DNA of 26,140 nt from a virus. Location of the stretch: positions 1 to 26,140 of IMG/VR virus record IMGVR_UViG_3300020197_001086; one strand, 5' to 3'. The notes under the pieces were generated by a model. That model was not told the DNA's origin, did not search any database, and worked only from the letters and a program-made list of their open reading frames with translations. Shown here piece by piece: positions 6,128-16,465 of this stretch. Every line of letters begins with the position of its first letter. Position 1 is the stretch's first letter. A program made the translations under genes and the position numbers.

Positions 6128-6715
6128 CTATTTGAATTGAGGTCCTAACACCCAGACTACCAAAGAATTTCTTACACCACTTGTCACTGGTGCTACACGG
6201 TGTATGAGCATGCTTGGAAAGATTATTAGTGTGCCTGCTTTCATTTCAGGATTGCTTGAAGTTTTTTGTCCCGTGAAGAATTCAAATTGCCCACCTTTAA
6301 AATCATCGTTTAATAGAACTGTGGCTGACAGTTTTCTTGGCGGGTGTCCGCTGGCTCCTGAGCCCACCATTGTGTCCATATGCCAATCATAATAATCTTT
6401 TGGTTTGTATGTGGTGTATTGAATTGAATCAAATCCATATAAGTCATAATTATAGTAAAGATTGTTTAAATTTATTATTTCTTGGCCGACTCGGTCTAGT
6501 ATCCATTTTGTGTCTGGATTGTTTGCATAAAGCCATTTGATGGTTGATTTGCGGTGAGAGGTAACTTTCTTTTTATTACCTGTCAAACCTTTTTCTTTGG
6601 GCAAAGATGCAACGGCATGTTTAATATCTTCTAGTTCTTTGGCATTGAAGATATTGTGTTGATATGCCCAGTTCCAGACTGTGCGATGTCGGTCTATCGG
6701 ATTATAAGTTAACAT
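6128..6715 (-). CDS. 2OG-Fe(II) oxygenase, PKHD-type, 195 aa
   Basis: A 2-oxoglutarate/Fe(II)-dependent dioxygenase of the prolyl-4-hydroxylase/PiuC kind common in aquatic phages. The iron triad is visible: H112 and D114 in WHMDT, and H172 in LIHRVAPVTSG. R182 (GVRNSLVVWVLG) is placed to bind 2-oxoglutarate. A double-stranded beta-helix core is suggested by ATVLLNDDFKGGQFEFF. I choose ATG 6715, which forms a TAATG overlap with the upstream gene; a GTG at 6733 would add six residues. It may hydroxylate a protein side chain or a nucleobase; the sequence does not show which. It shares a transcript with the OB-fold-like protein. Confidence 0.85.
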   Translation of the reverse strand: MLTYNPIDRHRTVWNWAYQHNIFNAKELEDIKHAVASLPKEKGLTGNKKKVTSHRKSTIKWLYANNPDTKWILDRVGQEIINLNNLYYNYDLYGFDSIQYTTYKPKDYYDWHMDTMVGSGASGHPPRKLSATVLLNDDFKGGQFEFFTGQKTSSNPEMKAGTLIIFPSMLIHRVAPVTSGVRNSLVVWVLGPQFK

Positions 6716-7167
6716 TAGAATGATGTTGGACACTTTGTGGTGTCGCCAGCGTACCAGTAGAAATCACCGTCTGTGTAATATTGCTTACAGCCTTCTTTTG
6801 GTTCTGACATTGTTATAAGTTTATTATTAAATGATGATTTGCCGCCGGCCGTAAAATCAAGGTTTGGGTCTACGGCATACTTTGGGTCAACATTGACTTG
6901 CTTACTAAAACCCTTATTGTCAGCAACATATGCCTTGTTGATAATAATCTGCATTTCTTTAGTTTTAGGATTGCGCTCTTCTTTACCGTAAATGATTGCT
7001 TGAGTCCCAACATTAAAGCTTTTAACATTGGCAACGGTTTCAGCATCACGATAACCAGGAAATAAAATAACCTGGATTGGTTTCTCAGCATCTTTTAATT
7101 TAATTGCTGTGGTAACCTTTTTTTCTTGTACGATTGGTTCTTTTACTATTGTGCCTGTATACTTCAT
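6715..7167 (-). CDS. putative OB-fold single-strand DNA-binding-like protein, 150 aa
   Basis: ATG 7167 has a good ribosome site (GAAGGAGATTAAA). Residues 1-85 look like a five-strand OB-fold: MKYTGTIVKEPIVQEKKVT, IQVILFPGYRDAE, VGTQAIIYGKEER and MQIIINKAYVAD. The C-terminal part (about 90-150) is polar and ends with two cysteines in EGCKQYY and TTKCPTSF, followed by Phe. An SSB-like role in replication or recombination is an inference; the typical acidic SSB tip is missing. It is the promoter-proximal gene of a two-gene minus-strand operon whose leader carries two hairpins. Confidence 0.5.
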   Translation of the reverse strand: MKYTGTIVKEPIVQEKKVTTAIKLKDAEKPIQVILFPGYRDAETVANVKSFNVGTQAIIYGKEERNPKTKEMQIIINKAYVADNKGFSKQVNVDPKYAVDPNLDFTAGGKSSFNNKLITMSEPKEGCKQYYTDGDFYWYAGDTTKCPTSF

Positions 7168-7192
7168 TTTAATCTCCTTCGATTGTTTAGAT

Positions 7193-7249
7193 GATTGCTT
7201 GGATGATTGGTTGCCAGCAATCTTGAGATGATAATATTAACAATCTCAA
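7193..7249 (-). promoter_or_regulatory. paired hairpins in the leader of the OB-fold-like gene
   Basis: Two inverted repeats lie back to back. GATTGCTTGG (7193-7202) pairs with CCAGCAATC (7214-7222) with one bulged base, and TTGAGAT (7223-7229) pairs with ATCTCAA (7243-7249). Both fall between a candidate minus promoter (7285-7293) and the ribosome site, so they would form in the 5' untranslated RNA. Confidence 0.45.
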
Positions 7250-7284
7250 CATTGATGGTTGATTCAATCATTCGAGCAATCGCT

Positions 7285-7293
7285 AGTATAGCA
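7285..7293 (-). promoter_or_regulatory. candidate extended -10 promoter for the minus operon
   Basis: The minus strand reads TGCTATACT, an extended -10 element, about 120 nt before the OB-fold-like gene. No good -35 is seen. It sits on the other side of the triple TGTAACA array from the late promoter, so the array could control both directions. Confidence 0.4.
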
Positions 7294-7348
7294 TCTAGTA
7301 ATCATGCATTTTGCCAAATTAAGTCTTTTTTACAAAAAGTTACACAAT

Positions 7349-7377
7349 TGTAACAATCTTGTAACACTCCTGTAACA
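7349..7377. repeat. three TGTAACA direct repeats at 11-bp spacing (site 2)
   Basis: TGTAACA lies at 7349-7355, 7360-7366 and 7371-7377, the same 11-bp phasing as site 1. It is preceded by TTACA-CAAT-TGTAA, which adds an inverted copy. The array occupies the divergent region between the OB-fold-like operon and the late operon, and its third copy sits at the -35 position of the late promoter. Confidence 0.75.
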
Positions 7378-7399
7378 TATGCCTGGTCCATGGTACAAT
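7371..7399 (+). promoter_or_regulatory. late-operon promoter with repeat in place of -35
   Basis: TACAAT at 7394-7399 is a good -10. Seventeen bases upstream is TGTAAC (7371-7376), the third repeat, instead of a consensus -35. This arrangement suits activator-dependent transcription. About 56 nt separate the -10 from the ATG of the putative small terminase. Confidence 0.5.
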
Positions 7400-7455
7400 A
7401 GTAACGCCATGTAATAATTTTCCCCTTTATATGAGAACCTTTTTTTAGGAGCCCC

Positions 7456-7895
7456 ATGTCTAGAAGCGCCAGATTGTTTTTAAGCGAAACCCAGGAAGCC
7501 TACCTTGCCTGGCTGCTAACCCCAGAAGACACCCGCACCCCCGGCACCAAGAAAGAATGGGCCGAACTAAACGACGTGCATTACAATACTTTAGGAGTCT
7601 GGGAAAAAAATAAAATATTCAAAGAACGCTGGGAGCTGGGCGTCAAGGGCATGGCCCAAAGCCCCGAAAGAACACAAGCACTATTGGATGCCTTGTATGC
7701 TAAAGGTATTTCTGGTGATGTTAAATCTGCCGAATTGTATTTAAAGGCGACCGGCCAAATGCAGCAAGCACAGACCGTTAATATTAATACTTCTTCAGTC
7801 AAAGAATTAACCGACGAAGAGTTGCAAGCCATGATAATTGAAATCACGCAAAAGAAACAACCAACAATAAACATAACCAAGATAGAGGATGAAGA

Positions 7896-7899
<4 letters not shown>
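7456..7899 (+). CDS. putative terminase small subunit, 147 aa
   Basis: ATG 7456 follows TAGGAG by 6 nt. Residues 1-75 form a helix-turn-helix-like DNA-binding region (SETQEAYLAWLL, KKEWAELNDVHYNTLGVW, FKERWELGVKGM) resembling phBC6A51-type small-terminase N-termini. The middle GDVKSAELYLKATGQM is a motif often seen in small terminase subunits. The tail is acidic (KIEDEE). It would recognise packaging sites and load the large terminase. It is the first gene of the late operon but is separated from the large terminase by 6.4 kb of fibre genes. Confidence 0.65.
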
Positions 7900-9517
<1,618 letters not shown>

Positions 9518-9518
<1 letters not shown>

Positions 9519-10468
9519 TGCCTAATATTACTCTTGGATATCAAGCATCCCAAATTTCATCACAACCACTTTCAGTACAGTATCTGGTTATTGCAGGCGG
9601 TGGTGGAGGCGGATGTTCTTATACGCAAGGATGGGAAGCCGCAGGTGGAGGCGCTGGCGGATATCGCTGTTCTGTTTCTGGAGAAAGTTCTGGTGGTGGA
9701 GCACCAGCAGAAACAGCACTTTCAATGGGAGATGGAACTTATACCATTACCGTAGGAGCTGGTGGTACCGGCGGCACAAACACAAGTACACCTCCAACTG
9801 CTGGAAGCAATTCCAGTATTTCTGGTACAGGTATAACAACAGTAACTTCAACTGGTGGTGGTAGAGGTGGTTCGAACTCATCAACAGCCTTTGCACCAAC
9901 TGTTGGCGGCTCTGGTGGCGGTGGTGGCTACGCAACCACAAATCCTGGTGCAGCCGGAACAGCAAACCAAGGTTTTGCTGGTGGTAATGGTGGTGGTTCT
10001 GGTGGTTCTTCTGGTTCAGGCGGCGGTGGCGGTGGTGCTGGCGGTGTTGGTAAAAATGGCACAACTGCATCTTCTGCCCAAGACGGAGATGGTGGCGCAG
10101 GTGTTTCTTCATCTATAACTGGTTCTTCAGTTGGAAGAGGCGGTGGTGGTGGTGGAGCAATTTGGAGTTCCGGTGGCAACGGAAACGCTACCGATGGTGG
10201 TGGTGCAGCATCGCCAGTTGGCGGAACAGGTGTGGCAGGTGCAGGCACAGCCAATACGGGTGGTGGAGGTGGAGGCGGTTTTCGTACCGGTGGTTTTTCT
10301 GGAAGTCTTGGAATTGGTGCTAACGCTGGTTCTGGAGTTGTAATAATGAGATATCTAACGGCTGACGCAACAGGAAAAACAATAACCGCATCGGTTGGAA
10401 CTTCAAGCACTTCTGGTTCTTATACGATTTGGACATTCAACGCATCAGGAAGTTTGACAATAGCATAA
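9518..10468 (+). CDS. glycine-rich virion adhesin-like protein, 316 aa
   Basis: TAATG overlap with the collagen fibre. A short beta N-terminus (VQYLVIAGGGGGG) leads into a long Gly-rich region with GGGAGGY, GGGGGGAGG and similar runs separated by polar strands (TYTITVGAGGTGG). It closes with GVVIMRYLTAD and YTIWTFNASGSLTIA. This is the glycine-rich-domain family of phage and bacterial surface proteins; polyglycine-II sandwiches of that kind form the receptor tips of some phage adhesins. A second member lies at 13011-13952. Receptor recognition is inferred. Confidence 0.75.
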
Positions 10469-10812
10469 TGGCACACTTTGCAGAATTAGACGACGACAAC
10501 ATTGTTTTACGAGTATTGGTAATAGACAACAGCGTTGAGCATGACGGAGAAAATTGGTGTCATAATATTTTTGGTGGGCGCTGGAAACAAACATCTTACA
10601 ATGCTAGAATAAGAAAGAACTACGCAGGAATAGGATACAAGTATGACGAAGAGCTTGATGCGTTCATTGCACCTAAGCCTTTTGCGTCCTGGACTTTGGA
10701 TACAGAAAAGTGTTTTTGGAATCCTCCTGTTGAATATCCTTATGTTACAGAGGGTTCTAGAGATTATTATCAATGGGACGAAAAAACAATATCTTGGATT
10801 GAGGTAAAATAA
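10468..10812 (+). CDS. MAHFAELD-family phage protein, copy 1, 114 aa
   Basis: The ATG at 10468 overlaps the previous stop (TAATG) and gives the family N-terminus MAHFAELDDDNIVLRVLVID. Further conserved parts are GGRWKQTSYNARIRKNYAG, YKYDEELDAFI and a Trp-rich C-terminus (FWNPPVEYPY, YQWDEKTISWIEVK). I recall similar proteins of unknown function in cyanophage-type genomes, usually beside fibres. A close paralogue follows the second glycine-rich gene, so it is probably an accessory, chaperone or tip component of the glycine-rich adhesin. Confidence 0.7.
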   Translation: MAHFAELDDDNIVLRVLVIDNSVEHDGENWCHNIFGGRWKQTSYNARIRKNYAGIGYKYDEELDAFIAPKPFASWTLDTEKCFWNPPVEYPYVTEGSRDYYQWDEKTISWIEVK

Positions 10813-13008
10813 ATGCCAGTTATAGATTTTCCAGTTTCACCAGTAGATGGTCAGGTATTTACTGATGGTGACCACACCTGGGTTTTTAGTGCAGTAAGCG
10901 CAGGTGGACCAGGAGCATGGAAACTAGAAGCGCAAACGGTAACAGGACCTACTGGACCAACGGGTTCGACTGGACCCACAGGTGCTACGGGCCCAACTGG
11001 TTCTATACCAGGATTTGCAGAAACAGGTCCAACAGGAACAGTAGGCACTAACGCCAACACCGCTTTTGGCAGAGCGGCAATGAATGGGACGGGACCTTCT
11101 GGTTCTAATAACGTAGCAATTGGCTTTAACGCACTGAACGCAATAAATACTGGAAGCAATAACGTTGCAGTTGGAGCAAATGCACTTGATTCGGTTACGT
11201 CTGGCAATAACAATATTGGTATTGGATTTAAAGCTGGCGATGCATTAACAACTGGACGTGACAACGTTGCAATTGGCAATGCCGCACTTGATGTAGCAAC
11301 TAGTGATTTGAGCGTTGCTATAGGCACTGATGCAGGTGGAAGAGCAACAACCGCCCAAGAGGCTGTATATATTGGCGGTTCTGCCGGGCTGAACGTAACA
11401 ACAGGTGGTAGTGCAGTTGCAATTGGCTTTGGTGCATTGGGTCAAAGTACAGCGTCAAACACCAATGGTTTCCAAGTTGCAATAGGACGCATTGCTTTAC
11501 ATAGAACAACTGGCGCAAATAATACTGGCGTTGGCTTTGCTGCTGGTTCAGGCTTAACTAGCGGTACACAAAACGTTTTTATTGGCTCAGAATCAGGACC
11601 AGCTAATCCGGAAGCACCAAATGACACTGTTGCAGTTGGACACAGAGCTGCACTCAACATACAAACTGGCGCAGAAGGCAATATAGCAATAGGCACCAGT
11701 GCATTAAATAGAATTACAACAGGTGATAAAAATATTGCAATTGGCTATGAGGCAGGTGGTGGTATAGCCACCTCATCTGATAACATTGCCATTGGTGAAA
11801 ATGCACTAGGTACCATCGCATCTGCGCAATTTAGCGGAACAAGAAGTATCGGTATTGGTTATAGAGCAATCTTTAGCGGAACTAACGCAGATGACAACGT
11901 AGTAGTTGGTTACGCTGCAGGCGAACAAATGACCTCTGGTGACCAAAACGTAATTCTTGGAAAAGACGCAGCTTCATCAGGAACCAACGACCTAACAACG
12001 GGTTCAAATAATATCATTGTTGGTTACCAAGCTGCAGCAACATCTGCAACAGTTTCTAATGAAGTAACTGTTGGTAACGCAAGCATTGCAAACTTCAGAA
12101 TTCCAGGACTTGGATTAGATGCAACAGCAAACAGATTCAAGACAACCGGTCATTATGCTGGTTCGGCACCAGTAACAATTACGGCAGACCACACAGTTGC
12201 AGATTCTAATTATTGGATTATCAACAATAAATCAGGTTCAGCATGCACGTTGACTTTGCCAGCTGCTTCCTCATGGACTGGCAGAATATTATACATCCAT
12301 ACCATACAGCCACAAGCGGTTAACTCTGCATCTAGCAACATAGTTCCATTAATTGGAGGTTCTGCTGGAACTGCTATACTTGCAGGTGCTGATGGCGATT
12401 GGGCAGTATTAGTATCTGACGGCACTAACTGGGTCATCACCGAACAGGGTGGGGCTGCAGGTTCTGGAGCAACCGGTCCAACCGGTCCAACCGGTCCAAC
12501 TGGCGCAGCAGGAGCAGCAGGAGCAACTGGTCCTACAGGTGCCACTGGCGCAGCAGGAGCAGCAGGAGCAACTGGTCCTACGGGCGCTACGGGTGCAGCT
12601 TCTACAGTAACGGGACCGACTGGAGCAACTGGGGCTACAGGTGACACGGGCCCAACTGGTCCCACAGGTGCTGCATCTACAGTTACTGGACCTACAGGTC
12701 CGACTGGTTCAACCGGCGCAACTGGCGCAGCAGGAGCAGCAGGAGCAACTGGTCCAACTGGTGCCACTGGCGCAACCGGTCCTGCTGGCGCAACTGGTGC
12801 TGCTGGAGCCACAGGACCGACTGGCCCTACAGGTGCAACTGGCGCAGCAGGAGCAGCAGGAGCAACTGGTCCAACTGGCGCTACTGGAGCAACAGGCCCT
12901 ACTGGTGCAACTGGCGCTACAGGAGCAACAGGAGCCACTGGACCCACGGGCACAGTTGATATAGAAAACATGAACACCATCGTTGGCATGGATGTGTTCG
13001 GAGGTTAA
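10813..13008 (+). CDS. giant fibre with adhesin-head repeats and collagen shafts, 731 aa
   Basis: ATG 10813 follows GAGG by 8 nt. Domains in order: N-terminal [19 protein letters not shown] module (1-42); a short collagen stretch (44-68); about 75-425 of roughly 17-residue repeats such as [17 protein letters not shown], the pattern of trimeric autotransporter (YadA-type) head beta-rolls; a beta module around 430-545 ([33 protein letters not shown]); a second collagen shaft (548-718); and a short C-terminus ([16 protein letters not shown]). It should be a trimeric rod several tens of nanometres long. Its collagen DNA shares runs with the first fibre gene. Confidence 0.8.
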   Translation: MPVIDFPVSPVDGQVFTDGDHTWVFSAVSAGGPGAWKLEAQTVTGPTGPTGSTGPTGATGPTGSIPGFAETGPTGTVGTNANTAFGRAAMNGTGPSGSNNVAIGFNALNAINTGSNNVAVGANALDSVTSGNNNIGIGFKAGDALTTGRDNVAIGNAALDVATSDLSVAIGTDAGGRATTAQEAVYIGGSAGLNVTTGGSAVAIGFGALGQSTASNTNGFQVAIGRIALHRTTGANNTGVGFAAGSGLTSGTQNVFIGSESGPANPEAPNDTVAVGHRAALNIQTGAEGNIAIGTSALNRITTGDKNIAIGYEAGGGIATSSDNIAIGENALGTIASAQFSGTRSIGIGYRAIFSGTNADDNVVVGYAAGEQMTSGDQNVILGKDAASSGTNDLTTGSNNIIVGYQAAATSATVSNEVTVGNASIANFRIPGLGLDATANRFKTTGHYAGSAPVTITADHTVADSNYWIINNKSGSACTLTLPAASSWTGRILYIHTIQPQAVNSASSNIVPLIGGSAGTAILAGADGDWAVLVSDGTNWVITEQGGAAGSGATGPTGPTGPTGAAGAAGATGPTGATGAAGAAGATGPTGATGAASTVTGPTGATGATGDTGPTGPTGAASTVTGPTGPTGSTGATGAAGAAGATGPTGATGATGPAGATGAAGATGPTGPTGATGAAGAAGATGPTGATGATGPTGATGATGATGATGPTGTVDIENMNTIVGMDVFGG

Positions 13009-13010
13009 TA

Positions 13011-13952
13011 ATGAGAAGGTTTAGTCCAAGAGTAAGATTAGGTAAAGCAAATAATACCAGTGCAATGGTTAAAAACTGGATACCTGGAGGAGCACCAAAA
13101 CCAGCTCCAACAACTGTTGAATACTTAATTGTAGGTGGCGGAGGAGGTGCCGGAGCTAACGGAGGTGGTGGTGGCGGAGCTGGCGGATACAGAACCGACG
13201 CTGCGTATACTGTTGTTACAACAGGCGCATTAACCGTAACAATTGGCGCAGGAGGAGCAGGCAGTGTAAGCGGCAGCGCACGTGGCACTTCAGGAAATAA
13301 TAGCGAAATAACAGGTACTGGATTTACTACCAGAACTTCTGCGGGTGGTGGTGGTGCGGCTTCTCGTGACGGTGGATTAACACCTGCAACTGGTGGCTCA
13401 GGCGCAGGTGGAGCAGGTGCAGAAACCAGTCCTCCAAACAGACATATAGCTGCAGCAGGCAATACTCCAAGCACTTCTCCATCGCAAGGTAATTCAGGTG
13501 GAAATGGTTTTGTTGGTGGAGGAAATGCAGCAGGTGGTGGTGGTGGTGGTGCCAGTGCAACTGGTAATGCTGCAGTTCTCGTAACTCCACCGAACTATAC
13601 TGGTGGAGCTGGTGGTAACGGTACAGCAAACAGTATTACTGGTTCATCGGTTACATACGCTGGAGGCGGCGGCGGCGGTGGTGTGTTCGGACCATCAGGC
13701 GCTGGAGGCACAGGCGGTGGCGGTCCAGGTTGGACAGATTATCCAACGGGAGGAAGTCCAGGTACAGCAAATCATGGCGGCGGTGGCGGTGCAGGTGGTG
13801 GAGCCGGCGGCGCAGGCGGCTCAGGTGTTATTATAATATCTTATCCAAACTCAAATAGAGCAGCTACAGCAACAACTGGTTCTCCAACTTTTTCTGAAAG
13901 CGGAGGAAAATTTATTTATACATTTAATTCATCAGGAACTATAACCTTTTGA
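13011..13952 (+). CDS. glycine-rich virion adhesin-like protein, copy 2, 313 aa
   Basis: A strong ribosome site (GGAGGTTAATA) precedes ATG 13011. After a basic leader (RRFSPRVRLGKANN) it reads VEYLIVGGGGGAGANGG and GGGGGGAGGYRTDAAYT, has many polyglycine runs, and ends GVIIISYPNSNRA and FIYTFNSSGTITF. The layout is parallel to the 316-aa protein at 9518-10468, with different polar inserts. It is followed by the second MAHFAELD protein, so the two-gene unit is present twice. Probable role: receptor-binding tip or surface adhesin. Confidence 0.75.
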   Translation: MRRFSPRVRLGKANNTSAMVKNWIPGGAPKPAPTTVEYLIVGGGGGAGANGGGGGGAGGYRTDAAYTVVTTGALTVTIGAGGAGSVSGSARGTSGNNSEITGTGFTTRTSAGGGGAASRDGGLTPATGGSGAGGAGAETSPPNRHIAAAGNTPSTSPSQGNSGGNGFVGGGNAAGGGGGGASATGNAAVLVTPPNYTGGAGGNGTANSITGSSVTYAGGGGGGGVFGPSGAGGTGGGGPGWTDYPTGGSPGTANHGGGGGAGGGAGGAGGSGVIIISYPNSNRAATATTGSPTFSESGGKFIYTFNSSGTITF

Positions 13953-13953
13953 T

Positions 13954-14313
13954 ATGGCACACTTTGCAGAATTAGACGAAAATAATATTGTTCTTCGTGT
14001 TATCGTAATACACAATAATGAATGCAAGGACCAAGACGGAAACGAAAACGAAGTAATAGGCGCGCTGTTTTGTCACAATCTTTTAGGTGGCCGTTGGAAA
14101 CAAACATCATATAATTCAAGAATAAGAAAAAACTATGCAGGATTGGATTATAAGTATGACGAACAAAAAGATGCGTTTATTCCACCAAAACCATACGTTT
14201 CTCACGTTTTAAACGAGGAAACTTGCAGATGGGAACCACCAGTGCCATATCCGACTGATGGAAAAATATATAATTGGAATGAAGAAACCTTATCCTGGAT
14301 TGAAATAAACTAG
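13954..14313 (+). CDS. MAHFAELD-family phage protein, copy 2, 119 aa
   Basis: The ATG lies 1 nt after the previous stop. The first 26 bases are identical to those of copy 1 at 10468, and the core GGRWKQTSYNSRIRKNYAG differs by one residue. It has an insert of about ten residues after the first strand (NNECKDQDGNENEVIGALF) and ends YNWNEETLSWIEIN. Its stop overlaps the GTG of the large terminase (TAGTG). Function unknown; it is paired with the glycine-rich protein in both copies. Confidence 0.7.
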   Translation: MAHFAELDENNIVLRVIVIHNNECKDQDGNENEVIGALFCHNLLGGRWKQTSYNSRIRKNYAGLDYKYDEQKDAFIPPKPYVSHVLNEETCRWEPPVPYPTDGKIYNWNEETLSWIEIN

Positions 14314-15917
14314 TGCAATTAGAAGAATTAGTTAACGAATACAACTTTCGCAAATGCCGTGGCAAAGAAGATGCTACGACAAAAGAACTGGCGGAAGCAT
14401 TCGACTTCTTTTGCGCCAACTACGTTTACATCAAACACCCGAACAAAGGCCGCATACAACTAAATCTAAGACCCGCACAAAAACAAGCAGTAGAAGCATG
14501 GATAGAAAACAGATACTCAATAGTATTAAAATCACGTCAGATAGGATTCTCCACTCTCGCAGCGGCATACTCTTTTTGGTTATCTTTCTTTTGGCCCGAC
14601 CGTTTCATCGTTATGTTGTCAAAGACCGAAAGAGAAGCAACCAAACTACTGGCCAAAGCTAAATATATCTACAAGTTTTTGCCGGACTGGTTGAGATTGT
14701 CTGGCCCAGAGCTAATACAAAACAACGTACTAAAGATGACGTTCAACAATGATTCAGTCATCGAGTCGCTACCATCGGCAAACGAGCCAGCCAGAGGTGA
14801 ATCGGTGTATCTGGCCATCATTGACGAAATGGCATTCTTGCCCAACCCAGAAGAAGCTTGGGCATCCATCGAACCAATTGCCGACGTGGGTGGTAGAGTA
14901 ATCTGTTTGTCCACCGCAAAAGGAGAGGGCAACATATTCTTCAATTTATGGACGGGGTCGCAAAATGGAACAAATAGGTTTAAAGGAATATTTTTCCCGT
15001 GGTCTGCTAACGGGGATAGAAACCAAGCCTGGTACGATGCACAGGCAGCAGAGCTACCGATTTGGCAGCTACACCAAGAGTACCCCTCAAACCCAGAAGA
15101 AGCGTTCATACGTTCTGGAAGGCCAGTTTTTGACCTGGATTCGTTGGCGAGACTAGAGACGTCGGCACCCAAAAAAGGCCGCAACAAAAAACTTTCAGAT
15201 TTAAGAAACTCATACATGTTCGACCCAGATGGCGGACCGCTGTCGGTATGGGCAATGCCGCAAGCAGGTGCCAGATACGTGATTGGAGCCGACGTTGCCG
15301 AGGGCTTGGCCAGAGGCGACTATTCTTCGGCACACGTAATCGACGCCAAGTCAGGCGTGGTCGTAGCACACTGGCATGGGCACGTGGACCCAGATAAATT
15401 TGGTGAAGAAATATTGTATGCCCTAGGCTATTTTTATAACGAAGCTTTGATTGGCGTAGAATCTAACAACCACGGTTTAACCACACTAACCGCTTTAAAC
15501 AAAGCTGGTTATATTAATATTTATCGTCAGCGTAGATTAAATCAACGTAATCCAGAGATTTCAGAAACCTTGGGTTGGCGAACAACAACCTTAACAAAAC
15601 CATTGGCCCTGGATGAATTAAATGCCGGATTCAGAGATGGCGTAGTTATTTTAAGATGTGACCTAACGGTAGCCGAACTTAAGACTTTTGTGAGAGATGA
15701 CAACGGCCAGACGCACGGCTCACCCCATGACGACCGTGTCATGAGCCTGGCCATAGCTAATCAAATGTTAAAATATGTGTGGTTGCCAGAATACAAAGCC
15801 AAGACCGATGCCGCATTTGGCACGTTGAATTACTTTGCCTCTAAAATGCCTAAGTCGCCCAAGAAAAAAGAACGCTACTATATTGGAGAATTCAATTGGT
15901 ATAGTGATAAAATGTAA
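14313..15917 (+). CDS. terL: terminase large subunit, 534 aa
   Basis: The packaging ATPase/nuclease that drives DNA into the prohead. ATPase parts: Walker A-like KSRQIGFST (73-81), Walker B VYLAIIDE (165-172) and motif III STAKGEGN (200-207). Nuclease (RNase H-like) parts: D327 in IGADVAEG, E383 in GVESNNHG, and D473/D474 in GSPHDDRVMS. All key acidic residues are present and the length is normal. It starts at GTG 14313, overlapping the stop of the preceding gene (TAGTG); no ATG upstream in frame fits better. Unusually, it follows the fibre cassette rather than the small terminase. Confidence 0.95.
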   Translation: MQLEELVNEYNFRKCRGKEDATTKELAEAFDFFCANYVYIKHPNKGRIQLNLRPAQKQAVEAWIENRYSIVLKSRQIGFSTLAAAYSFWLSFFWPDRFIVMLSKTEREATKLLAKAKYIYKFLPDWLRLSGPELIQNNVLKMTFNNDSVIESLPSANEPARGESVYLAIIDEMAFLPNPEEAWASIEPIADVGGRVICLSTAKGEGNIFFNLWTGSQNGTNRFKGIFFPWSANGDRNQAWYDAQAAELPIWQLHQEYPSNPEEAFIRSGRPVFDLDSLARLETSAPKKGRNKKLSDLRNSYMFDPDGGPLSVWAMPQAGARYVIGADVAEGLARGDYSSAHVIDAKSGVVVAHWHGHVDPDKFGEEILYALGYFYNEALIGVESNNHGLTTLTALNKAGYINIYRQRRLNQRNPEISETLGWRTTTLTKPLALDELNAGFRDGVVILRCDLTVAELKTFVRDDNGQTHGSPHDDRVMSLAIANQMLKYVWLPEYKAKTDAAFGTLNYFASKMPKSPKKKERYYIGEFNWYSDKM

Positions 15918-15947
15918 TAACTTTGCCTTAGTATTAGGAGAGTATTT

Positions 15948-16163
15948 ATGCAATGCACCCCCTGTAAAACTGAATTAAAGACAGAAAACGACCGTAAGCG
16001 CGGCATTTGCTTCAAATGTCATGTCAAAGGCATCAGGTTTGGTTTTAGAGCTGTCGAATACGGGCAAAAGGCATGGAACAACTCCACCATTAGGGAGACT
16101 CAAAAGATGTATGAATCAATGCCAGGCGTTGAAAAAATCTCCACTAGGAAAGAATTAATTTAA
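15948..16163 (+). CDS. small zinc-ribbon protein, 71 aa
   Basis: ATG 15948 follows TTAGGAGAG. Two Cys pairs, C3-x2-C6 and C21-x2-C24, form a four-cysteine zinc-ribbon pattern, followed by a basic helical part (FGFRAVEYGQKAW, RETQKMYESM). Similar tiny zinc ribbons lie beside terminase genes in many phages. A nucleic-acid or protein-contact role is inferred. Confidence 0.65.
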   Translation: MQCTPCKTELKTENDRKRGICFKCHVKGIRFGFRAVEYGQKAWNNSTIRETQKMYESMPGVEKISTRKELI

Positions 16164-16164
16164 T

Positions 16165-16386
16165 ATGGAATGGATTGTGCCTATCGCCGTTGCTATAATT
16201 GGTGGACCCCTGGTGGTTGTAGTCCAAAAATTAAGAGAAGAGAATACAGCCCAACACGCAGAAGCACGCGATTTGTTGCACAAAGTAGCAAACAAAGTCG
16301 ACAAAGTAGACGAAAAATTAGACAACCACATAGAGTGGCATTTAATAAGGAGAAGGAAAAAGAATGAAAATAAAGAACGCTCCTAA
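16165..16386 (+). CDS. membrane-anchored coiled-coil protein, holin/spanin-like, 73 aa
   Basis: One N-terminal transmembrane helix (IVPIAVAIIGGPLVVVV, residues 4-20) is followed by a charged heptad-like region (EENTAQHAEARDLLHKVAN, VDKVDEKLDNHIEWHL) and a very basic end (IRRRKKNENKERS). Similar single-helix plus coiled-coil proteins, some ending in H-I-x-W-H-L, are listed as holins or lysis accessories in phages. The position among structural genes does not prove a lysis role, and no endolysin is in the window. Confidence 0.6.
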   Translation: MEWIVPIAVAIIGGPLVVVVQKLREENTAQHAEARDLLHKVANKVDKVDEKLDNHIEWHLIRRRKKNENKERS

Positions 16387-16465
16387 GATAGAATATCCTA
16401 AGATAAAAAAATATCCTAAGATAAAGACACCTAAAGTGTCAACCAAAAAAAGAAAGAAAAAATAA
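16364..16465 (+). CDS. lysine-rich micro-protein with PKI repeats, 33 aa
   Basis: ATG 16364 follows AAGGAGAAGG inside the end of the previous gene, and the TAA overlaps the next ATG (TAATG). The product is almost only Lys, Pro, Ile and Tyr: three PKI units (APKIEYPKIKKYPKIK) and a poly-basic tail (STKKRKKK). It fits the coupled string of basic micro-genes and may bind DNA or acidic surfaces; that is inference. Confidence 0.5.
   Translation: MKIKNAPKIEYPKIKKYPKIKTPKVSTKKRKKK

Noticed and set aside
9928-10410. Minus-strand Pro-rich ORF opposite the glycine-rich protein (also 12917-13474)
   Set aside because: Poly-proline is the reverse complement of poly-glycine codons; a shadow frame.
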